In this document: positions 34,625 to 44,295 of the stretch, one piece after another | How the letters are laid out: the number at the start of each line of letters is the position of its first letter | How positions within the stretch are numbered: position 1 is the first letter of the stretch | Assembly (NCBI GenBank): GCA_900302705.1 | Contig: OUUY01000064.1 | Location: 40,299-104,298, forward strand | Length of the DNA: 64,000 nt | Direction of reading: 5' to 3' | DNA from: Candidatus Sulfobium mesophilum | GTDB taxonomy: Bacteria; Nitrospirota; Thermodesulfovibrionia; Thermodesulfovibrionales; UBA6898 | Program-made: the position numbers and the translations under genes | The notes under the pieces: generated by a model | Told to the model about the DNA's origin: nothing | The model's input: the letters and a program-made list of their open reading frames with translations, nothing else | Databases searched by the model: none

Positions 34625-36844
34625 TCAGTGCGCCTGCGTGTTGGCGAACTTTGTTGCCGGTACCGCATTCGGCGCAGGCTGCGAATTCCCAGTAATCATA
34701 TCATCCAAAACCGAGATCGCCTCCTGAACGTAGGGGTCTTCTGCTGTCTCCTTAAGCCATAATTGCCGTCTCTCTTCATCCGAAAGGCTCGATGCGTCAC
34801 GGTCCTTTTCACTGCTTCTTTTGTTTTTAGATTCCTTTGCCTCACGTTTTGCTTTCAGAGCCGTCAGCAACTTCCGTTCTTTGGCAGCCTCATCGATATT
34901 AAGGGGTTCAAGTGTCTTCTTCTGCCTCTCTAACAACTCCCTGCTTTGTTCAGCGATGTCGGTGAAGTCCTGGTTTGCGCTAACCCTCTTATAACTGTTT
35001 GACCTCAGCTTCTGAAGGTCGATGCGCAAATTAGTCCATTTCTCGTAAGGCACAGACTTTATGGTATCCCATGGGAGGGCATGATCGAGAAACTGCTCGC
35101 CGCTCTTTAAGCCCTGAAAACGGTCGGGCAGTATAATATCAGGGGTGACACCGCGATACTGCGTGGATTCTCCGGTGATCCTGTAAAACTTCTGTGTAGT
35201 GAGCTTAAGCGCACCCAGGGATTCACCTGTCTTCACTTCAGTGCCTGACTCACGTCCGTGATATGAAAAAAAGTTGTTGAGGTCGATCATCGCCTGTACG
35301 GTGCCTTTCCCGTGTGTATGCTCTCCGCCGATGATGATGGCGCGAGAATAGTCCTGCAGCGCTCCGGCGAGTATCTCTGAAGCCGATGCGCTGAATTTGT
35401 TGACGATTACTACAATAGGGCCTGTAAAGCTTATGTCGTCATCGTCGTCCGACAGGACCGAGATTTTGCCATCATTAGCCTTTACCTGAACTACGGGACC
35501 GGTCTTTATAAACAGTCCGGCTGTTTTTATAGCGTCGGCGAGGGCGCCGCCGCCGTTGCTCCTAAGGTCAAGGATGAGGCCGCTTAAGTTATTGGTCTCT
35601 AACTTTTTCAGCTCACTGAGGACGTCTTCAGTGCAATTGCGACCTGCACCGCCGTTTTTCGTTTTTTCGAAATCCCGGTAAAAAGAAGGGATTTTGATGT
35701 ATCCGAGGTTCCTGCCATTTTTTTCGTTTCTCAGGGACGCACCTTTCACAAAGGAATCTTCAAGCTTGATAACATCACGTATTAAAGAAATGACTGACAG
35801 GTTACCTTCAGGTTTCTTGATGGCAAGTTTTACCTCGGTGCCCTTTTTGCCCCTTATCAGCTTTACGGCATCCTTCACGCTCATGTTAGTGATGTCGACA
35901 GGTTCCTTGTCCCTTTCACCGACCTTCAGGATAATGTCCTCCGGGTGCAGGCTGCCCTGCTTGGCTGCGGGACTCCCGGGTACAACAGCCGTAACTTTTA
36001 TGTACCCATCCTCCTCTTTCAACGTGGCGCCTATACCTTCCAGAGTCCCTCTCATGCCGATGTCAAAGTCCTCCTTGTTCGCAGGAGGCATATATTCAGT
36101 ATGAGGATCAAACGTCGTCGTTATTGCATTGAAAAAAAGATCGTAATTTTCCCTGTCTTTCCTTTCCCGAATCCTCGAAAAGAACATATTCTGGTTGCGC
36201 TGCACGCGCTCTCGTGCTGCCTGTCGAAGGGCCTCTGTTTTTTGTCCAGTTCCCTTCAACTCTTTATCCTGCTTTGAGCTGTTTTCCTGCATAGTGAGGT
36301 ACTGCTGAAGAACCTGAAGCTTTAAATATTTTCGCCACCGCTCCTTTAGTTCCTTTTCAGTTTCGCAGAAATCAATCTTTTCGGGGTCGGTTTCATAATA
36401 TTCGTCAGCAGAAAAATCAAAATCTGCGCTCAAAATCTCAGAAGTCATCTTTTCTGCTTCCGCTACTCTCTTGGCAAGGATGTCGCTCGCAAGATACAGC
36501 AGTTCGAAACTGCCTTTGTTCATTTCATCGTCGATCGCCTCGGAATATACTTGAAGTTTTTTTACATCTTCCTTCAGCAGCAGAAGCTTTCTGCCGTCGA
36601 GTTGCTTTAAGTATTGTGAAAAAGCCTCTTTTGATAATGCGTCATCTATCTTCTTATGGCTGAAATGAAGATTGCTTAGGTCAAGACGGATTACAGACGC
36701 TAGGATTCTAGCTCTCTGATATTCAGGACCTTGAGCCTCATATGCGCCAACGAAATGCTGCGTGAAGAACAGAGAAAGAACTGCAGTAAGGAGAATTATT
36801 TTTTTCAACTTTTTCAACATGGAGAAATCTTTTCCGGAACTCAT
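34625..36844 (-). CDS. prc: C-terminal processing (tail-specific) protease, S41 family
   Basis: This 739-residue periplasmic protease has a signal peptide (KKIILLTAVLSLFFTQHFVGAYE), an N-terminal helical domain, a PDZ domain (~235-320, GIGATLKEEDGYIKVT), the S41 catalytic core with the Ser of NKFSASASEILAGAL and the Lys of THGKGTVQ, and the long C-terminal domain (DUF3340-like) typical of Prc/Tsp. It degrades or trims envelope proteins by their C-terminal tails. The start could also be the second ATG at 36820, which gives a more standard signal peptide; neither has a strong ribosome site. It is divergent from tetR. Confidence 0.93.
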   Translation of the reverse strand: MSSGKDFSMLKKLKKIILLTAVLSLFFTQHFVGAYEAQGPEYQRARILASVIRLDLSNLHFSHKKIDDALSKEAFSQYLKQLDGRKLLLLKEDVKKLQVYSEAIDDEMNKGSFELLYLASDILAKRVAEAEKMTSEILSADFDFSADEYYETDPEKIDFCETEKELKERWRKYLKLQVLQQYLTMQENSSKQDKELKGTGQKTEALRQAARERVQRNQNMFFSRIRERKDRENYDLFFNAITTTFDPHTEYMPPANKEDFDIGMRGTLEGIGATLKEEDGYIKVTAVVPGSPAAKQGSLHPEDIILKVGERDKEPVDITNMSVKDAVKLIRGKKGTEVKLAIKKPEGNLSVISLIRDVIKLEDSFVKGASLRNEKNGRNLGYIKIPSFYRDFEKTKNGGAGRNCTEDVLSELKKLETNNLSGLILDLRSNGGGALADAIKTAGLFIKTGPVVQVKANDGKISVLSDDDDDISFTGPIVVIVNKFSASASEILAGALQDYSRAIIIGGEHTHGKGTVQAMIDLNNFFSYHGRESGTEVKTGESLGALKLTTQKFYRITGESTQYRGVTPDIILPDRFQGLKSGEQFLDHALPWDTIKSVPYEKWTNLRIDLQKLRSNSYKRVSANQDFTDIAEQSRELLERQKKTLEPLNIDEAAKERKLLTALKAKREAKESKNKRSSEKDRDASSLSDEERRQLWLKETAEDPYVQEAISVLDDMITGNSQPAPNAVPATKFANTQAH

Positions 36845-36991
36845 AGGCGTCAGATAAAAAGTACGCTACTTTCAGATATGATTACAGTGCTGCTTCGAAA
36901 CACAATATTCAATGTTACATGTTTATGGCCAGCATTTGCAAGCCAAGTATCTTTCCTGATCTTCAGGCATTGTGTCATCAGTAACTTTGCG

Positions 36992-37045
36992 TTGACAAAG
37001 AAATCGGGATTGAATATAGTAAAATGTAAGTAAGTGCTAACATTT
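36992..37045 (+). promoter_or_regulatory. tetR promoter with overlapping candidate operator
   Basis: TTGACA (36992-36997), a 17-base spacer and TATAGT (37015-37020) form a strong sigma70 promoter. Immediately downstream, AAATGT (37022-37027) and ACATTT (37040-37045) make an inverted repeat spanning 24 bases over the expected transcription start. That is where a TetR-family protein would bind for autorepression. Confidence 0.65.
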
Positions 37046-37053
37046 AGGCGGTT

Positions 37054-37683
37054 ATGATGAAGGACACCAAAGAAAAGATACTTGATGCGGGACTGACCCT
37101 TTTTTCCAAGAAGGGCTACATAGGGGCCACAACGAAAGAGATTGCCAGGAAGGCAGGCGTCGCAGAACTGACACTTTTCAGGCATTTTTCTTCCAAGGAA
37201 AGGCTGTTCGAGGAGGCTATCAAGAGGCGATCTTTTCTTCCTACCCTCAAGGGTCTTCTGCCCGAACTCAGGGATCTGACATATACGGATGCCCTGACTG
37301 AGATTGCCTACAGGTACCTGGAAAGACTTTCTGAAAGAAGAGAGCTTATAAAGATAATGCATTCGGAAATCCATCTCTATCCGGCCAAGCTGAGGGAAAT
37401 CCAGCAGAAGTTTGTTGGAGAGATAATCGGCACTCTTGCTTCTTATTTCAGGGGATTGCAGGATAACAGCAGGTTAAGGCAGTTTGATCCTGAAGTCGCT
37501 GCACGTGCTTTCCTGAACATGTTCTTTTCTTATTTCACATCGCAGGAATTCATGGCAGAAAAGAAGCAGAGGTTTTCCGACAGGGATGAAGTGGTCGCTG
37601 AATTCGTAAAGATATTTGTGTCAGGAACGACAAGTAAAAGACAGGGCAATGAGACCGATGAGAGTGAAAGACATAAACATTAG
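37054..37683 (+). CDS. TetR-family transcriptional regulator
   Basis: This 209-residue protein has the N-terminal TetR helix-turn-helix (KEKILDAGLTLFSKKGYIGATTKEIARKAG, then LTLFRHFSSKERLFEEA) and an all-helical ligand-binding domain. It is first in a run of export genes that starts 35-50 bases downstream, so it probably represses the efflux cluster and itself in response to a toxic compound. A palindrome at its promoter supports autoregulation. A second ATG three bases on is equally possible. The ligand is unknown. Confidence 0.92.
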   Translation: MMKDTKEKILDAGLTLFSKKGYIGATTKEIARKAGVAELTLFRHFSSKERLFEEAIKRRSFLPTLKGLLPELRDLTYTDALTEIAYRYLERLSERRELIKIMHSEIHLYPAKLREIQQKFVGEIIGTLASYFRGLQDNSRLRQFDPEVAARAFLNMFFSYFTSQEFMAEKKQRFSDRDEVVAEFVKIFVSGTTSKRQGNETDESERHKH

Positions 37684-37730
37684 CACTATATTCTTCTGAA
37701 AATTCCCGCGAAAGGACAGTGACGGTTGCA

Positions 37731-38933
37731 ATGAAAAAGATTATCATTGGCGTTGTTATTTTAGTGATTACAGGACTCGCTGCCTTTTTCTTAATCAGAA
37801 ATAAGGGGAATGCGCCCCAGTTCAGGACTGAAAAGATCGCCAAAGGAGACCTGACAACACTGGTTACCGCTACCGGGACAGTGAATGCCGTTACCACCGT
37901 TCTTGTCGGAACACAGGTTTCAGGAACGATAAAGACATTATATGCTGATTTTAATTCACATGTTAAGAAAGGCCAGATTATTGCACAAATAGACCCCGCT
38001 CTCTTTCAGGCGCAGGTCGAACAGGCGAGGGCTAATGTTGTCACGTCCAAGGCAAACTTGGTTAAGTCTGACGTTTCGGTAGTGGACACAAAGCGCACTC
38101 TGGAGCGCAACCGCGAACTCTTCGCCAAAAACCTGATTGCCCGGTCGGACCTTGATACGGCCGAAACCAACTATGATTCCGCTGTTGCACAGGTAAAAGC
38201 CAATAAGGCGCAGGTGGAACAGGCGGCCGCTGCGCTGAGTACCGCGGAGACAAACCTTGCGTACACGCGCATCCTGTCCCCGGTCGACGGCATAGTTGTC
38301 TCGCGGAATGTTGACGTCGGGCAGACAGTGGCCGCGAGCTTCCAGACACCTACGCTCTTCAACATCGCTCAGGACCTGACCAAGATGCAGATAGACACGA
38401 ATGTTGCGGAGGCAGACGTCGGAAAAATAAAGGTCGGACAGGAGGTTGATTTCGCTGTCGACGCCTATGCCGATACAACCTTCAAGGGCAGGGTGGGGCA
38501 GATCAGGATCGCGCCGATCACCATACAAAATGTCGTCACCTATGACGTGGTCATCGTTGTCGAGAATCAGCAGTTGAAGCTTATGCCGGGGATGACCGCC
38601 AATGTCTCGGTTATAGTGGATGAAAAGAAGGACGTGCTTAAGGTGCCTAATGCTGCACTAAGGTTCAGGCCTTCCGATCGGACAAAGGGAGGGGTAACTG
38701 ATCTGGCAAAAGGCGGTCCGGCTACGAAGGCCAAGGGCGGGAGCGGTGAAAAGGGGCCCGGAGTATGGATCATCGAAAACGAGAAACCCAAACGCATTCG
38801 GGTTAGCGTTGGCATAAGTGACGGGAGTTACACGGAACTGATTTCAGGTGGACTGAAGGAGGGGCAGGAAGTAATCGTAGAGTCCCTTATCAAGCCGAAA
38901 CAGCAGTCCCCGACAGGACCCAGGATGTTCTAG
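37731..38933 (+). CDS. MacA-like periplasmic adaptor (HlyD/RND membrane fusion)
   Basis: This protein of about 400 residues has one N-terminal membrane helix (KKIIIGVVILVITGLAAFFL), a lipoyl/hairpin region (~45-200, with VDPALFQAQVEQAR-type helices and TRILSPVDGIVVSRNVDVG), and a beta-barrel (~210-300). This is the MacA layout. A low-complexity Gly/Lys-rich insert (KGGVTDLAKGGPATKAKGG) lies near residue 320. GTG at 37719 is an alternative start. With the two following genes it forms a MacAB-type tripartite pump with TolC. The 3' end abuts the ATPase gene. Confidence 0.92.
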   Translation: MKKIIIGVVILVITGLAAFFLIRNKGNAPQFRTEKIAKGDLTTLVTATGTVNAVTTVLVGTQVSGTIKTLYADFNSHVKKGQIIAQIDPALFQAQVEQARANVVTSKANLVKSDVSVVDTKRTLERNRELFAKNLIARSDLDTAETNYDSAVAQVKANKAQVEQAAAALSTAETNLAYTRILSPVDGIVVSRNVDVGQTVAASFQTPTLFNIAQDLTKMQIDTNVAEADVGKIKVGQEVDFAVDAYADTTFKGRVGQIRIAPITIQNVVTYDVVIVVENQQLKLMPGMTANVSVIVDEKKDVLKVPNAALRFRPSDRTKGGVTDLAKGGPATKAKGGSGEKGPGVWIIENEKPKRIRVSVGISDGSYTELISGGLKEGQEVIVESLIKPKQQSPTGPRMF

Positions 38934-39629
38934 ATGGCGCTCATAGAAGCAAGCGGAATCGATAAGATTTACCGGCTTGGTGATTTCGAACTGCATGCAC
39001 TGGACAAGGTCTCTACCGTAATAGACAAGGGCGAGTTTGTTGCAGTGATGGGACCTTCGGGATCCGGCAAGTCGACTTTTATGAATGTCCTCGGTTGTCT
39101 CGATAAGCCGACAGCCGGCCACTATTTCCTTGAAGGGACCGATGTAGGCGGCCTGGACAGAGACGAGCTTGCCAGCATAAGGAACAAGAAACTTGGCTTT
39201 GTCTTCCAGGGTTTTAATCTCCTTGCCCGGACCTCAGCAGTCGAAAATGTTGAACTCCCAATGCTCTATGACGGCCTTGCTGCCAAGGAGAGGCGGAGTA
39301 GGGCCATGGATGCGCTGAAGAGCGTTGGACTTGAAGGGAGAGAAGGGCACCATCCCAACCAACTTTCAGGCGGCCAGCAGCAGAGGGTTGCCATAGCGCG
39401 TGCACTTGTGAATAGCGCGCCTATAATCCTCGCCGATGAGCCTACAGGGAACCTTGACACGAAAACGAGCATAGAGATTATGGAACTCTTCGTGAGACTG
39501 AATACGGAATCCAACATTACGGTCATCGTCGTCACCCATGAGCCTGATATCGCCACGTACAGTAAGAGGATAATCAAGTTTCTCGACGGGCGTATTATCA
39601 GCGATACTCATCAGGAGGGAGGGCCATGA
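38934..39629 (+). CDS. MacB-type ABC transporter ATP-binding protein
   Basis: This 231-residue ATPase carries Walker A GPSGSGKST, the signature LSGGQQQRVAIARAL, Walker B IILADEPTGNLD and the H-loop VVTHEP. It belongs to the LolD/MacB/SalX group of ABC ATPases that energise mechanotransmission-type permeases. In E. coli MacB the ATPase and permease are fused; here they are two genes overlapping by four bases. The gene starts directly after the MacA stop, so the operon is tightly packed. Confidence 0.95.
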   Translation: MALIEASGIDKIYRLGDFELHALDKVSTVIDKGEFVAVMGPSGSGKSTFMNVLGCLDKPTAGHYFLEGTDVGGLDRDELASIRNKKLGFVFQGFNLLARTSAVENVELPMLYDGLAAKERRSRAMDALKSVGLEGREGHHPNQLSGGQQQRVAIARALVNSAPIILADEPTGNLDTKTSIEIMELFVRLNTESNITVIVVTHEPDIATYSKRIIKFLDGRIISDTHQEGGP

Positions 39630-40855
39630 TCAACATTCCTTCTACGGTAAAAATATCCCTGAGAGCCCTCAGGGTGAACAAGATGCGCTCCGCCCTTACC
39701 ATGCTCGGAATCATCATCGGGGTCGGCGCGGTTATTGCTATGCTTGCCGTAGGTACCGGCGCAAGCATGCAGATAGCGGCTCAGATTTCAAGCATGGGGA
39801 GCAACCTTCTCATCATTCTCCCCGGTGCAACCACATCGGGAGGCGTTAGGATGGGTTCGGGCACACAGCCTACACTCACTATGGCGGATGCCGAGGCGAT
39901 ACAGAGGGAATCGCCGGCTGTGTCGGATGTCGCCCCTGTGCTAAGCGGTGTAGCACAGGCTGTGTTCGGCCATCAGAACTGGTCAACCGGTGTACAAGGA
40001 ACCACGCCAGGTATGTTGAACGTGAGAGACTGGGAACTCTCATCTGGGAGGCCCTTCACGGACCAGGATGTCAAGAGCGCCACAAAGGTCTGCCTGCTGG
40101 GGCAGACGGTTGTGGACAACCTTTTCGGGGACGACAACCCGGTGGGGCAAGTCATCAGGATCAAGTCGGTACCGTTTGTAGTGATCGGGGTGCTCGCGGA
40201 AAAAGGTCAGTCGCCCAATGGCCAGGACCAGGACGATACGATCTATATTCCCGTGACGACGGCGCAGAAAAAGCTTTTCGGGACCTCCTTTCCCGGCATG
40301 GTCCGTATTATCATGGTAAAGGCCAGGAGCGCTGAAGACCTCGGTCCGGCAGAGAAGCAGATAAATGAGCTGATCAGGCAGAGGCACCACATCGGCCAGA
40401 AACAGGAGAACGATTTTACGGTCAGGAATCTCACCCAGGTCATGCAGGCGGCTGAACAGTCCACCAAGGTGATGACGCTGCTCCTTGGAGCTATAGCATC
40501 TGTCTCTCTCCTTGTCGGTGGCATCGGCATCATGAACATCATGCTAGTCTCAGTGACTGAAAGGACAAGGGAAATCGGCATAAGAATGGCGATCGGCGCA
40601 AAGACATGGGACATAAGGCTGCAGTTCATCATCGAGGCGCTTACCCTTTCATTGACGGGTGGCGTGATCGGCATCATCTTCGGGGTATCGGGTTCGAAGA
40701 TTATTGCGATGGTCGCGGGATGGACCACTGTGGTATCACCTTTGTCAATAGTGATGGCCTTCGGCTTTTCGGGCCTCGTCGGAATATTCTTCGGCTTTTA
40801 TCCCGCATACAAGGCGTCCCTTCTCGATCCGATAGAGGCATTGAGATATGAATAA
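39626..40855 (+). CDS. MacB-type ABC transporter permease
   Basis: This 409-residue permease has an N-terminal membrane helix (SALTMLGIIIGVGAVIAMLA), a periplasmic core of about 220 residues (MacB_PCD), and three C-terminal helices with the conserved cytoplasmic stretch TERTREIGIRMAIGAK of the FtsX family. The C-terminus FGFYPAYKASLLDPIEALRYE is typical of MacB permeases. It overlaps the ATPase gene by four bases and the TolC gene by eight. The pump probably exports a lipopeptide, macrolide or similar amphiphile rather than importing a nutrient. Confidence 0.94.
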   Translation: MINIPSTVKISLRALRVNKMRSALTMLGIIIGVGAVIAMLAVGTGASMQIAAQISSMGSNLLIILPGATTSGGVRMGSGTQPTLTMADAEAIQRESPAVSDVAPVLSGVAQAVFGHQNWSTGVQGTTPGMLNVRDWELSSGRPFTDQDVKSATKVCLLGQTVVDNLFGDDNPVGQVIRIKSVPFVVIGVLAEKGQSPNGQDQDDTIYIPVTTAQKKLFGTSFPGMVRIIMVKARSAEDLGPAEKQINELIRQRHHIGQKQENDFTVRNLTQVMQAAEQSTKVMTLLLGAIASVSLLVGGIGIMNIMLVSVTERTREIGIRMAIGAKTWDIRLQFIIEALTLSLTGGVIGIIFGVSGSKIIAMVAGWTTVVSPLSIVMAFGFSGLVGIFFGFYPAYKASLLDPIEALRYE

Positions 40856-42179
40856 TCGAAAGGGAGGAAGAATTTCACTGAGCGTCCTTCCCCTTATGTG
40901 TATTGTTGGTCTTTTTTTTTCGGGGGATAGAGTATCCGCCGAAGTATTAACTCTCTCTGAAGGGTTGAGAATCGTAACACAAAACAGTCGACTTATCAGG
41001 ATATCTGCCAGTGATGAGAAGATATCCGAGGCGGATGCTGATATCGAGAAATCAAAACTTCTGCCTGTGGTAAACTCAGCCGCGAGCGGCACGATGTTAG
41101 CGCGCCAACCGGGGGCGATATTCGGCGATGTTTCTGTCCCGCTTTCCCAGAAAGATTTTTATTCTTATAGCCTCAATATACGGCATACCCTATACGATTT
41201 CAGGGAAAACGCTTCCCGTTACGAATCGGCCAATATGAAAGTTGAGGCAAAGAGGTTCGAAACGCGGCGTGTCAGAAATCTTGCTGCGATCGAATTTGCG
41301 CTCATTTATTTCGATGTGCTTGAATCGGAAAAAACAATGTATGTCGCAGAGAAGGAGGTCGAGAGGCTTCAGTCACACCTGCGCGATGCCACGACCCTCT
41401 ATGATCAGGGTGTCATCACTAAAAACGATCTGCTTCAGGCAGAGGTGAGGCTTTCAGACGCAAGACAAAGACTTCTGTCCGCAAAGACTGGCAGGGAACT
41501 AAACGCCTCCCGTCTTAATAGCTCACTCTCCTGGCCGTTAAAGAGCAGTGTAGAGGTAGTAGATGTCAAAGAACTTCCGGCAAGGCTCCTCGATACACAT
41601 ACGGAGTTGGAGAAGGCCTGGGAGGAGGCCGAAAAGCAGAGGTCCGAGATACTTATCGCAGATGCAACGCTGAAATCCCTCGACCTCGATGAAGAGGCAA
41701 AAAAAGCAGAGTTCTACCCCAAGATATTCTTACAGGGTTCATATGACTATACTCAGAACCGTTATCAAACCGCACAGGGAAACTGGGGCGCCACACTCGG
41801 CCTGGGCATTAACCTTTTCAGCGGCGGAAAGACAAAGGCTGAGGTTGCAAGGATCAGGTTCCAAAAAGAGCGGCTGGTTGAACAGAGAAACAGGCTGGTG
41901 GATGAGATTAAACTGGAAGTGGAAAAATATATCCTGGATTCAAGAACGGCGCGTGACAAGGTGAGGGTAACAAAGGATGCCGTGCGGCAGGCAGAGGAGA
42001 ATCTGAGAATAAACAAGGAAAGATACGCCGAAGGAGTTGGCACAGCTACAGAAGTGCTCGACGCAGTGACGTTGCTGTCTTTAGCTGAAACTAATTACTA
42101 TAGGTCGGTCTATGATCTGGGGAAATCCGAGATATCTGTGTTTTATGCTATGGGAAAAGACCTGCTGGAGGTGTATTGA
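40848..42179 (+). CDS. TolC-family outer membrane channel
   Basis: This 443-residue protein has a signal peptide (SLSVLPLMCIVGLFFSGDRVSAE) and two repeats of the outer membrane efflux domain, with long helices (for example AVRQAEENLRINKERYAEGVGTATEVLD, the classic repeat ending). It would form the trimeric channel for the MacAB pump and perhaps for EmrAB downstream. Its start overlaps the permease by eight bases. A ~155-base gap with a palindromic repeat follows before the next adaptor gene. Confidence 0.92.
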   Translation: MNNRKGGRISLSVLPLMCIVGLFFSGDRVSAEVLTLSEGLRIVTQNSRLIRISASDEKISEADADIEKSKLLPVVNSAASGTMLARQPGAIFGDVSVPLSQKDFYSYSLNIRHTLYDFRENASRYESANMKVEAKRFETRRVRNLAAIEFALIYFDVLESEKTMYVAEKEVERLQSHLRDATTLYDQGVITKNDLLQAEVRLSDARQRLLSAKTGRELNASRLNSSLSWPLKSSVEVVDVKELPARLLDTHTELEKAWEEAEKQRSEILIADATLKSLDLDEEAKKAEFYPKIFLQGSYDYTQNRYQTAQGNWGATLGLGINLFSGGKTKAEVARIRFQKERLVEQRNRLVDEIKLEVEKYILDSRTARDKVRVTKDAVRQAEENLRINKERYAEGVGTATEVLDAVTLLSLAETNYYRSVYDLGKSEISVFYAMGKDLLEVY

Positions 42180-42192
42180 TAGCCACTTAGTT

Positions 42193-42290
42193 TGCCATTC
42201 CCGTCTGCGGGGCATCTACCCGTCCCCCTTACAGAGGGAGGGCATTGAAGTGGGATCTCGATTTCCGATTAAGGACTTCAGGAATGACAG
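42193..42290. repeat. Second intergenic CATTCCCG...GGAATGACAG repeat
   Basis: The element starts GCCATTCCCGTCTGC and ends TTCAGGAATGACAG. It contains an internal complementary pair (CCCCCTTACAGAGGGAGGG) and a GATTTCCGATTAAGGAC piece. It resembles the copy at 27931 in length and ends, and belongs to the same scattered class. It separates tolC from the EmrA-like gene and could affect mRNA ends. Confidence 0.6.
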
Positions 42291-42336
42291 CCTTTAAAGA
42301 ATATCTTGTTAAGAGTAAACCGATTATGAGGACAAA

Positions 42337-43455
42337 ATGAATGGAATAACACAGAAGGAAGGAAATCAGCGGGTCAACAATAATCAGAAGAGCCGCAAGA
42401 AAACGGCATTGATTGCCTTTGCGTTGCTCGCCGTAATCGGTGGAGTTATAGTTTTCTTTTATTTGAAATATAAGAGCACTCATATTGCCACGGATGACGC
42501 CTTTATAGACGGGCATATACATACGATAGCGGCAAAGATAAGCGGCACAGTGAAGAAGGTTTATGTGGAACATAATCAATTGGTCAAGCTGGGTGATGTC
42601 CTTGTCGATGTGGACCCGATTGATTACGATGTGAAGGTAAACGAGGCGGCATCGGCAGTCAATGCGGAAAAGGCGAAACTTAACGAAAAGGAGGCGGGGA
42701 TTGAGGCCTCAAAGAAATTTTTGGTCGAGCTTGGGGCAAGACTTGAGGCCGCAAAAGCAAATCTGCAGCTTCAGCAGGCCAACTTTAAGCAGGCGGAGAT
42801 TGATTTGCATCGGGCCGAGGGACTTTTCAAAAAAGAGACGATATCTAAAGAAAGACTCGAAAGGATGCAGACAGCATATGATGTCTCGGGGGCTCAGCTT
42901 AAGTCCTCCCGCGAAGTCCTGAAACAGTCCCAGGTGGCCCTCGAAACGCAGCACGCTGTCATCAGACAGGCGGAGGCCGCAAAACTTACGCAGGCGGCTA
43001 CTGTGAAGCAGAAGGAGGCGACGTTGGAAACTGCAAAATTGAATTCAGGTTACACAAAGGTTGTTTCGCCTGTAGACGGATATGTGACCAAGAAGTCTGT
43101 TGAGGTGGGCAATCAGATTCAGCCGGGGCAACCTATTATGGCGGTAGTTCCTCTTAGTGATATCTATGTGAGTGCAAATTACAAAGAGACGCAGCTTGAA
43201 AAGATCAGGCCCGGACAGAAGGTCGATATCAAGGTGGATACCTATCCGGGAAAGGTGTTTAAAGGCAGGGTCGATAGCATCATGGCGGGAACGGGCGCCG
43301 TTTTTTCGTTGTTCCCCCCGGAGAATGCAACCGGAAATTTTGTTAAGGTAGTGCAAAGGATCCCGGTGAAGATTGTTTTTGAGAAAGATACCGATCCTGA
43401 GCATGTTTTGCGAGTGGGTATGTCAGTGGAGCCGACCGTTATTGTAAAAAAATAA
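42337..43455 (+). CDS. EmrA-like membrane fusion protein
   Basis: This 372-residue protein has a short cytoplasmic head, one membrane helix (~25-45, TALIAFALLAVIGGVIVFFYL), a lipoyl half (THIATDDAFIDGHIHTIAAKISGTV, typical of EmrA/HlyD), a long coiled-coil hairpin (~90-210), and a C-terminal barrel. Its natural partner is a 14-helix MFS pump, EmrB, found here two genes downstream. GAGGA lies before the ATG. It probably forms a tripartite drug pump with the EmrB-like protein and the TolC encoded just upstream. Confidence 0.92.
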   Translation: MNGITQKEGNQRVNNNQKSRKKTALIAFALLAVIGGVIVFFYLKYKSTHIATDDAFIDGHIHTIAAKISGTVKKVYVEHNQLVKLGDVLVDVDPIDYDVKVNEAASAVNAEKAKLNEKEAGIEASKKFLVELGARLEAAKANLQLQQANFKQAEIDLHRAEGLFKKETISKERLERMQTAYDVSGAQLKSSREVLKQSQVALETQHAVIRQAEAAKLTQAATVKQKEATLETAKLNSGYTKVVSPVDGYVTKKSVEVGNQIQPGQPIMAVVPLSDIYVSANYKETQLEKIRPGQKVDIKVDTYPGKVFKGRVDSIMAGTGAVFSLFPPENATGNFVKVVQRIPVKIVFEKDTDPEHVLRVGMSVEPTVIVKK

Positions 43456-43500
43456 CCTGGAGCCCTTGGGCTTTTTCAAATACGCTGAGCAAAGCACATC

Positions 43501-44295
43501 ATGGACGACTGGAAAGAAAATATCTATTTTGTTCTTGTGGGACCAAAGGAGCCGGGTAATATCGGTGCATCTGCAAGGGCCATAAAGAATATGGGGTTCA
43601 GAAAACTTTCCCTTGTGAAGCCGCCGCCTGAGATGTCTGAAGAGGGCAGATGGTTTGCCCGCAACTCCCATGATGTCTTGGATGCCGCAGAGGTCTTTGA
43701 CTCCGTCGAAGAGGCGATAAGAGACAAAGCCGTTGTCGTTGGAACCACTAGGAGGAAGGGCAAGAGGCGAGGCGTGATAATGCCTGTTGAAAAAGGGGTT
43801 GTCCGCATCCGCGATATAGCGATCAATAATAAGGTAGCCATACTTTTCGGGAGAGAGGCACGGGGACTCTTTAACGAAGAAGTCGAGGAATGCGGCTTTA
43901 TGCTTACAATACCCAGCAGCAAAATCCAGCCCTCGCTGAACCTGGCTCAGGCGGTTCTTTTAACAGCGTACGAACTTTCTAAGCATGGGCAGGGCCTGGA
44001 AGGCGTTCGTGCGGGAGGAAGGAAGAGGCTGGACAACACAACTCTTAAGCAGGACCTGATGACCCACGGAGATGTCGATTCTTTGTATGAAAGAATCTCG
44101 AGCGTGCTGGAACTTCTGGATTACATCCCGCGGGGCGACAGGAATCTAAGGGAAAAAATCATTTCGAACCTGAAGCATTTCATCGGCAGATCAGGATTAA
44201 CAGAGTGGGAACTCAATATGCTTCATGGGATCTGCACGCAAATAGAAAAAAAGGTGCCGAAGAGACCGATAATTAGTGAGGGTTCTCATGAATAA
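43501..44295 (+). CDS. SpoU-type RNA 2'-O-methyltransferase (TrmJ-like)
   Basis: This 264-residue protein of the SPOUT superfamily has motif 1 VGPKEPGNIGASARAIKNMG, motif 2 ILFGREARGLFNEEV, and motif 3 PSLNLAQAVLL in the SAM knot. The closest role is TrmJ, which methylates the 2'-O of nucleotide 32 in certain tRNAs, and the C-terminal helical extension fits it. It lies between the EmrA- and EmrB-like genes and its last bases overlap the EmrB start, so it is translated as part of the export operon, an odd location for a tRNA enzyme. No clear ribosome site precedes its ATG. Confidence 0.87.
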   Translation: MDDWKENIYFVLVGPKEPGNIGASARAIKNMGFRKLSLVKPPPEMSEEGRWFARNSHDVLDAAEVFDSVEEAIRDKAVVVGTTRRKGKRRGVIMPVEKGVVRIRDIAINNKVAILFGREARGLFNEEVEECGFMLTIPSSKIQPSLNLAQAVLLTAYELSKHGQGLEGVRAGGRKRLDNTTLKQDLMTHGDVDSLYERISSVLELLDYIPRGDRNLREKIISNLKHFIGRSGLTEWELNMLHGICTQIEKKVPKRPIISEGSHE

